Shown piece by piece: positions 57,526-64,000 of a DNA stretch of 64,000 bases. This DNA comes from Ilyonectria destructans (lineage: Eukaryota > Ascomycota > Sordariomycetes > Hypocreales > Nectriaceae), in assembly GCA_020740775.1 (NCBI GenBank), contig JAHEWK010000013.1, positions 1,178,001 to 1,242,000 of the forward strand, given 5' to 3'. Numbering within the stretch: the stretch's first letter is position 1; the number at the start of each line of letters is the position of its first letter. Position numbers and translations under genes: made by a program. The notes under the pieces are model-generated. The model did not search any database. It was not told the origin of the DNA and worked only from the letters and a program-made list of their open reading frames with translations.

Positions 57526-58306
57526 GGCGACGCTTGCGGAATGGAACTCGGTACAGGAGAGATAATCACTCCATACAAATGGTCCAGATGCTATCGTCTG
57601 TGCGGGGTCGCGATGGTGGTGATGGTGTTGATCGTTGAGGTGGGCGGGTGGTTGTTGGGCGGGCGCACGGGCGACTGATGGTGAAGGAAGACGTACTAAA
57701 ACACTGGAGAATTGTAGGAATTCAAAGAGTAGGCATAAAGGGTTGGCGCAAAATTACATTCGAAAAGCATCTGGAGAGTGTGAGGCGCGAGCCTTTGTTG
57801 CGCGTATCCTTGAGTTTGGGCACCCTGGAATAAACAATACCGGGGATTGGGATTGGGGAAAGCGTCGTTGCCGTGTCAACAGTGTCGGATTGATTGCAGG
57901 TCACGTGTGAGGTCACGTTGCTCCCCGTTTGTCTTTCTGTCAACCGCTCTATTGAGCAAACAGAGGTGACAAACGTCAAATGAAAGATCAAGGCTACTTC
58001 CAAATCATTCAAGGCACCATTCTCTCTTTTTTTAACCCAAGGCATCAACCTCACGTCGTTTGAACGCCAAGTACGAAAATCACTATACGCGGTCTCACGT
58101 GAGGAACGCGGGCGCGTCACCCATAGTGACGGCGTGAATTTCAACTAGACGCCACAAGAACCCCTTGTCCAGAGACCAAGTGACGACATCCATGCGGGCC
58201 TGAGAAACACTCACCAGCCTGCGACTCTCCTTCCGGCCGGATTTTGGAGGATCTCGATCGTGGTTTAACCTTGCATGCAAAGATTCATGCCCAAAGACGT
58301 GCCATC
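57526..58306. promoter_or_regulatory. divergent promoter with two CACGTG palindromes
   Basis: The 781-bp region between two divergent genes carries CACGTG at 57902-57907 and a 10-bp palindrome CTCACGTGAG at 58094-58103, plus GGTCACG near 57911-57917. CACGTG is the core for bHLH factors in fungi (family knowledge). The bidirectional layout means either gene may be affected. Confidence 0.6.
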
Positions 58307-61300
58307 ATGCGGGACGCCGATCAGAAGGCGGACGTGTTTGGGCCGTCCTGGGAGGAGGATACGATCTACTGCGAAGCAACCTGTGCACCCGAAGATGTAT
58401 TTTACGAAGGATCCGACGATGAGGACTACGACGATCCGACTTCTCGACGACTTCGATACGAGGCTGCGGGCCAACGGTTCCTCGACGGGAGCACGCCTCT
58501 TCTGCTTACAGCAACGTTAAAGGGCCCATTCGACAGAAGTTCAGGATGGACCAACCCCTGGCGATCGAAGCACCGCACGGCTGGAACAACGCTAGGCACG
58601 AGGACGTCCCCTGAAAAGCCTTCGAGGCAATCGAAGCATCAACGAAATGTGTCCATCCCTGAGACGATCCAGGTTGGGCCCCAAGACTCCATGGAGTGCC
58701 ATCTCCCCAGCCCCGAAAGCCTTAAGCAGGCTCCAGTCGCCGATATTCACCCATACTTGGAGGAGGAGGAGCTAGCAATGGTCCAGAACTGGAGAACAGC
58801 TGTGCAGCCAGTTGCAAAAGATGGCTTTTGGGCTGTGACACCAACGGGGAACAGGTCTGAGCGGAAGAGGAAAGCAAGAGGATCGGAATGGCTACGGAAG
58901 TTAGTAAGCAAACGGCGGCGGACAGAACTCATGGAGTCGGGATCTATCGACACCCCAATTCCACGACGAGCGGGCTTCCACGAAGAGGATTCGGGTATTC
59001 ACCTTGGACTCAACACCTCTTTCAGCAGTGTTCCTGACCGACTGCCTTCATCGGCTACTGCTTCAACGCGGTTCCTACGAAGGCATGATGGTGCCAACTT
59101 TGAGGGCACAAACGCTGGCAGTGACGATGAGCTTCTCGACACAGTCAACGTCTCTTTCAGCAGTGCACCAAGTCGATTACAATCACCAGGCAAGCGCTTC
59201 TCACCCAACCGGAATCGGAAGCGTGCCGCCTACGAAACAAAGGAATCGGAGGACGAACTTTCCCTGGACAAGGCCGCCATGAAGGCTGCTGCAACTCTGT
59301 CATCACCTGTATCACAGCAACGGTTTTCCCAGGTTTTGCCTCAAAAATCTCCTCGTCACACTTTGTCTCAGCGGGTGCTTGCGAAGCAGTCTCCAAATCC
59401 ACCAACATCCTCGCTCACGTCAATGATGTCTGAAGACTTCGGTGAAGAATCTGTACAATTCGAAACTCAGAGGGACGAGAGCTTCTGCTTTCGTATGCCA
59501 TCAAAGACTACGAATACCGACGAAATCGATCAGAATGATGTTATGGAGACAGAGTCATGGTCTGGGTTGTCATCTTCGGATGATACAAAAGTAGAGCCAT
59601 TGTCTGTCGCAGATGACTGTCTGGAATCCAAAGTCCAAAGTCCAAGGATCAACAGTCCGTCCGTCCCCCCAGACAGTGGGGCTATGGAAATCAACAAAGA
59701 TGAGGTGTCTAGCGAGTTGTCATCATTGGTCAGCGAGGACTTTGCAGGCTTCGACGTCGATGCTAGTGGTGCTGATGCCGAGATGGCAAGCGATTCAGAT
59801 GCATTAAAGGCTTCAGACACGGCGAGTGTTTCAGACACAGCAAGTGAGCCAACCTCGGAAGCTCGGGATGCCATTGCCAAGGATGTCGCGAATGAACAGC
59901 ACTTGTTCCAAGATGTATCGAACGAACAACCATATGAGATCCAAGCCACAGAGATTCAGGGTCAATCAATGTCTCAAGATGACATATCGGATGATGGCTC
60001 TGAAGAACAGGAGGAAGAATCGGATGATGGGACAAACAACGACGTCCCTTCACAGGTTTCGTTTTCGCAGGTTTCGGAGCATGAGGCATCGGAGCAAGAG
60101 ATATTGGACTCTGTCCCATCACGCCAAGTTAAACCTCTACAGTCTGGGCCTCTGCGTCTCCTGAAGGACTCGGTGAAGCGATTTGTTCCAAAGACTTCTT
60201 GGGCAATGTTGTCTTCCCTCACGGGACCCGTTTCATCCCCTGCGCCGACAACTGAAACCGAACCTAATGAGTCCTCTCATAGTATCGTCTCAAGTATGGC
60301 CTCGCAGGAGATCTCAACTTCAGGGGAAAGTCTACCCAACCCCATTCAAGAGGCAAATACCTCTGAACTAATTGAGCGGGCTCGCGACGATACGCATATG
60401 GAAGAGTCTATTACCTCGACACCTAGAAGTCAAGCCTCTTCACCTATGTCTGAACCATCAGAACGTCAAACAACCTTTGTACAAAACGACCAGATGGAAG
60501 TAGACAACGCGAGTCAAGAAGCTACGCCACTTCCTGTCTCACAACAGAGCCCTTGGACTGAAGCAAGACTCTCGCAAATGGCATTGCTCCCTGCCAACCA
60601 CGTCGTTCAAGATCTCGACACGCCTCAAAAGATTGACGACGCCTCTACCATAGCATCAACTCCCGTCCAAACTCCTTGGGCAATCTCTGCAAAACTGCCG
60701 GGTGTGCCTCAAGACCACACGCCGAGCATTGATAATTCAGACCGACTGTCAGCGTTGCATAGGCTCGCCACGACTTCTTCTTCCAGCCAGATGCAGAATC
60801 ACTCCACCACCTCCGTCACACCAGCCATTACACCGGCGATAGGCTTACGTGCAACAACACCTGAACCCCAGTTTTCAGTCAAATCATTCGCTTCATTCAT
60901 GTCACCATCTCCGGAACGTCGACCTCGCAACTCAAAGCGCGCCTCGTGGCGAGACTCGGGGTCCCGCCTGCCCAGCACGCAAGGCATCCTCGCATCTGCT
61001 ACCAAGAACCCTTGGGACGTCGACATGTCGCAACGCCGCGCATCTCGCATATCTTGGGCGCCTCTACCCCATGAGACGTCGAGCCCAACCACGGGCGATG
61101 CGATGCCGTCGTCATTGGAGGAGGCAAAGGTGAGACAAACATCGCCACCACCGCCAACACCCATCGCGGAGCTACCAGCCCACGAGGATGACAGATTTGG
61201 CAAGCATTTCGCAGCTGTTGTGTGCCGAACCAAAGGGGGACAAAAGCGTCTATTACCTTCAGCATCTCAACGCACTCTCAACAGTCCAGAAGTGCATGCT

Positions 61301-61549
61301 ATGGCTGAGACGTTCCTCGCTGTTGACCAACTCCGGAACCCAGGCGTCGAGGGGCAAAGCCCGGATCCTGCCGGCAGTCAGTGTCAGTCTGAGCGCATCC
61401 AAGAGTCACAGGAGCCACTAGATATTGTGGAAGACGTCATCCGCGAGATGGGAGGCTATCTGGATACATGGAATGTGGATATGGAGTTGGACCAGGCTCG
61501 CAAGGCAAGCAACATGCAGATGCCTCAGCTTGCACAGAGCCCGTGGTGA
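58307..61549 (+). CDS. 1080-aa Ser-rich protein with repeated [STN]PW motifs, unknown
   Basis: Single exon with the first ATG at 58307 (MRDADQKADVF). A conserved-looking, probably ordered N-terminal block (about 10-85) reads DTIYCEATCAPEDVFYEGSD and ends in NPWRSK. The long middle is Ser/Glu/Asp-rich and disordered, with an internal duplication (NTSFSSVPDRLPS / NVSFSSAPSRLQS). The C-terminal 250 residues have a predicted helical part near 960-1050 (FGKHFAAVVCRTKGGQKRLL). Trp is rare except in short motifs: NPW 83-85, TSW 630-632, SPW 748-750, TPW 789-791, NPW 901-903 and a final SPW at 1078-1080. I do not recognise the family. A nuclear or chromatin role would be a guess from composition. Confidence 0.8.
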   Translation: MRDADQKADVFGPSWEEDTIYCEATCAPEDVFYEGSDDEDYDDPTSRRLRYEAAGQRFLDGSTPLLLTATLKGPFDRSSGWTNPWRSKHRTAGTTLGTRTSPEKPSRQSKHQRNVSIPETIQVGPQDSMECHLPSPESLKQAPVADIHPYLEEEELAMVQNWRTAVQPVAKDGFWAVTPTGNRSERKRKARGSEWLRKLVSKRRRTELMESGSIDTPIPRRAGFHEEDSGIHLGLNTSFSSVPDRLPSSATASTRFLRRHDGANFEGTNAGSDDELLDTVNVSFSSAPSRLQSPGKRFSPNRNRKRAAYETKESEDELSLDKAAMKAAATLSSPVSQQRFSQVLPQKSPRHTLSQRVLAKQSPNPPTSSLTSMMSEDFGEESVQFETQRDESFCFRMPSKTTNTDEIDQNDVMETESWSGLSSSDDTKVEPLSVADDCLESKVQSPRINSPSVPPDSGAMEINKDEVSSELSSLVSEDFAGFDVDASGADAEMASDSDALKASDTASVSDTASEPTSEARDAIAKDVANEQHLFQDVSNEQPYEIQATEIQGQSMSQDDISDDGSEEQEEESDDGTNNDVPSQVSFSQVSEHEASEQEILDSVPSRQVKPLQSGPLRLLKDSVKRFVPKTSWAMLSSLTGPVSSPAPTTETEPNESSHSIVSSMASQEISTSGESLPNPIQEANTSELIERARDDTHMEESITSTPRSQASSPMSEPSERQTTFVQNDQMEVDNASQEATPLPVSQQSPWTEARLSQMALLPANHVVQDLDTPQKIDDASTIASTPVQTPWAISAKLPGVPQDHTPSIDNSDRLSALHRLATTSSSSQMQNHSTTSVTPAITPAIGLRATTPEPQFSVKSFASFMSPSPERRPRNSKRASWRDSGSRLPSTQGILASATKNPWDVDMSQRRASRISWAPLPHETSSPTTGDAMPSSLEEAKVRQTSPPPPTPIAELPAHEDDRFGKHFAAVVCRTKGGQKRLLPSASQRTLNSPEVHAMAETFLAVDQLRNPGVEGQSPDPAGSQCQSERIQESQEPLDIVEDVIREMGGYLDTWNVDMELDQARKASNMQMPQLAQSPW

Positions 61550-64000
61550 AGCTGAGACTTTTGAGTCGCTCAGGATTTGATTTTCTTTACTACCTTGTAA
61601 TCATACCCGTAGAGCATGAGTAAGGAGCTAGCTTGTGATTTTGAGTTACACGGATATTGAGCTATGCGGCTCGAACGTGCCAGGAGTTAGGGTTAAGGGA
61701 CTGGCAGGACACGACTGGACGAAACACAATAGCCAATGGGGTGGCTCGGCGTTTGTAGCAAGATACCTCGTATTATTTCTTCGGAGTCGAATTGAGACCC
61801 GTTCTTCCGGGTCGTATTCCGGTTACAAATGCGAATCGTCACAAACTATCAACGCGTCTACGATGTCTGGGACCGGAAGCAGGTCATGGCGTATCCGCTT
61901 CATTGACCGGTGTTCAGGGGCCAACCACCCTGACGGCGTAATGCTCATCACCCCCTTCGCCTTCACCAGCCCGCGAGGAGCCGCCCATGAGTGTGCGAGG
62001 CCGGAGCTGATTCGCCAGCGGCATTTGTCGGTGTCTGGAAGAATTCCGCGCTGCACTTTGCTGGATCACTTCCCCTTGAGCTACTCGCCCTGTTCCATGT
62101 ATTGACATAGACGCACGCCCCTTAGGTTGCGGTGTGGTGGCACTAAGGTCAGGGCTTTAGGGCCCGCGTCCTGGGCCCTGGGAGCACATGGCCTCGAGGG
62201 CGGATGTCTGTGGACGATGGGATCCCGAGGCTTTCGATGGCGGGTGCGGTGAGGCTCGGTGGCCAGGGAGGCGTGATTACGCCGCGTAACAACTCAACGG
62301 AGGGTCCGGGGGATCAACACATTCCCACAGACGAGAAGCTTCCGGAATCCCAGGGGCCATGACGAATGCGAGGGAATGAGCAAGGTTCTGGAGATGCCTA
62401 GGACGACCTGACCACGAGTATCTGGATATCTCGGAGGGACACCGGCAGAGCCAGAGTGGAACCGTCTTTGTCCAGTCCGGGCCCGGGACGGCATACCTGC
62501 GCTGGAGCGGACAGCTGATTAGTCAATCGAGGAGAAGGGCCCACGTAGTATCTGATTTCAATCCTGTTGCTGCTGCGTGCTGCGAGCTTCGTCTCGAATG
62601 TCGTCTTGGCCGCGGTCTGATGCCGGTGCTGGCGGACTAGGGTGGCAGCCGCAAACGACCCCGTCACCGCGTCACCCCATTGACTGTATCCGTAGAGTCG
62701 GACGACATTGAGGCCCGTTGAGGAGGCACCGTGGGACATGTGTTTCCCCCTCATCCGGGGATACAATGGCAGATGTCCGGCCAGATAGACGGGGAGATGG
62801 ACCATGGTCAGACGGGCCGCTCGTCAGCTCGGGGCTAAGGTTCTTAGCCACAGGTGAGAGAAGAGAAATCTAGGTTCTAGATCGAAGATCTCTTTGACAC
62901 AGCTGTCTCATGCTAATCCGACACTATCCGCAGCGGCGGGGTCGTAGTTCTGAATACAGTGCATTCAGCACACGACGACGACTCCCGTTGGGGCGGGTTT
63001 GGCTTGTACCTGGATTCGGCCGGCGACCCTGCTCAACCATCTTGATGTCTCACTTGTGACGTTGCCCTCGACTCAGATGCGAATTTGATTCCCGTCTGAG
63101 GACATTAGACTCGGCAGGGGTTGGTGTAGCTGGCTGGCACTTTAGGTCCTGTATGAGAGGCACGTTGCTCGTGGGCGGATCGTCATTGGCCGTTGCGGCT
63201 CAGTGGTGATATGCACATCTCCAAGCGGATACCGCCACAGCATGCCTAAGGACAGAGACTGTGTCTCGCTAAAAGTCGGGGTAATGGAGTGGCTGCGTCA
63301 ATTGGACGATATGACCATGGGTCCGATGGCTCAGGGCGTAAATGAGTCTTGATTCCTTGGTTGGTGTTGGGTCCATGGACGTCAGGTTTTAGCCTGGGCG
63401 TTGGTGTTGGTTTTAGCTTGCACGTAAACTGCGGGCTGTGCCGCTTCTGCTTCTTGACGGCCAGGTTCTATTAAACCGAAACGCCCGCCCGCTTCATCCG
63501 AATAGCCGCGACGGCATAATTGACAAGGTTGTACAGCAATAGATTTGGCCGGGCCGCCGGGGGAGCCGGAGACGATGATAGTTCTTGTCACCGGGGTGGG
63601 TGTAGGGTAGATGATTGCGCCTCACTTGAGGCAAAGGGTTGCAGATAGCAAGGCTCCAATTCAACCGCTTAGAGGTTGCAGGATGATGAGCAGCACTGAC
63701 TGCTTTCCAGCGCCTGCTACTGCAAGCACAAGCGCAGCCGTTAAGGGCCGCGCAGGGTTGCGTCCATCGGGTCAATCTTGCAGGGCCGGTCGACACCAAA
63801 TGGGCTGAACCCGGTCTAGACATGATGCGTGCTGCACTTGCGCTGCTTGTTGCGACCCTGTCTTGCGGCCTCGCTCAGCACATGCATAGAATTGGCATGG
63901 CTTCGCATGGCTTTGCATGGCTTCGCATGGTTTCGCATGGTGTGGCGTGGATGGGATGGTATCGACGGCGTCGTTGACGGGATCCGATTAATGCCACCCC
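61550..64000. other. 2.5-kb intergenic region at the window end
   Basis: Downstream of the 1080-aa gene there is no frame with protein-like composition. The minus-strand frame at 62398-62805 and the plus-strand frame at 61635-62105 were examined and not accepted. A 10-bp tandem repeat lies at 63891-63950. A gene lying mostly beyond the window cannot be excluded. Confidence 0.45.
63891..63950. repeat. 10-bp tandem repeat, about six units
   Basis: Units AATTGGCATGG, CTTCGCATGG, CTTTGCATGG, CTTCGCATGG, TTTCGCATGG and TGTGGCGTGG form a degenerate minisatellite with period about one helical turn. The array seems to end at about 63950 in non-coding DNA. Confidence 0.85.

Noticed and set aside
62398..62805. 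135-codon minus-strand frame with an ATG
   Set aside because: No domain, no signal peptide and a composition like flanking non-coding DNA; kept out for lack of support.

Overview
The window is nuclear DNA of a filamentous ascomycete, most likely a sordariomycete and plausibly a member of the Hypocreales; I do not name a genus. Introns are 43-106 bp with GT..AG ends and CTAAC/CTGAC branch sites. The proteins (Zn2Cys6 regulators, a Cdc11/Nud1 scaffold, a CaMKK-like kinase with a catalytic insert, long Ser/Glu-rich proteins) are typical of Pezizomycotina. I support 16 protein genes, one of them weakly, and found no tRNA, rRNA, transposon or CRISPR array.

Layout. 0.3-16.3 kb: an EDC4/Pdc1-like mRNA-decapping scaffold (-), a small hydrophobic protein with a stop-free in-frame intron (+), a 1296-residue acidic single-pass membrane protein with two repeat arrays (-), an HSL-type alpha/beta hydrolase (-), a possible small secreted protein (-) and a Cys-rich type I membrane protein (-). 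16.3-20.1 kb holds no convincing gene. 20.1-27.7 kb: two Zn2Cys6 transcription factors in tandem (+), both with introns interrupting the zinc-cluster coding region. 28.1-31.3 kb: chorismate synthase (-), whose 5' half is damaged in this sequence, divergent from a mitochondrial lipoate-protein ligase (+). 31.3-39.55 kb is an 8.3-kb gene-poor stretch. 39.55-61.55 kb is dense: a SNF1-activating/CaMKK-type kinase (+), ALG2 (-), a probable peroxisomal enoyl-CoA hydratase/isomerase (+), a TBC-domain RabGAP (-), a Cdc11/Nud1 scaffold (-) and, divergent from it, a large unknown protein with repeated [STN]PW motifs (+). 61.55-64 kb is non-coding except for a 10-bp tandem repeat near the end.

The genes are mostly housekeeping and regulatory (mRNA decay, aromatic amino acids, lipoylation, N-glycosylation, fatty-acid metabolism, Rab traffic, septation, energy sensing) and do not form an obvious operon-like or secondary-metabolite cluster. 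The points most worth checking are the disrupted chorismate synthase, the 13-nt and 10-nt microexons in the first zinc-cluster gene, minimal uORFs in front of the kinase and the second regulator, the repeated [STN]PW motifs of the last gene, the in-frame intron of the small membrane protein, and the candidate secreted Cys-containing protein. I found no clear novel multi-gene system.
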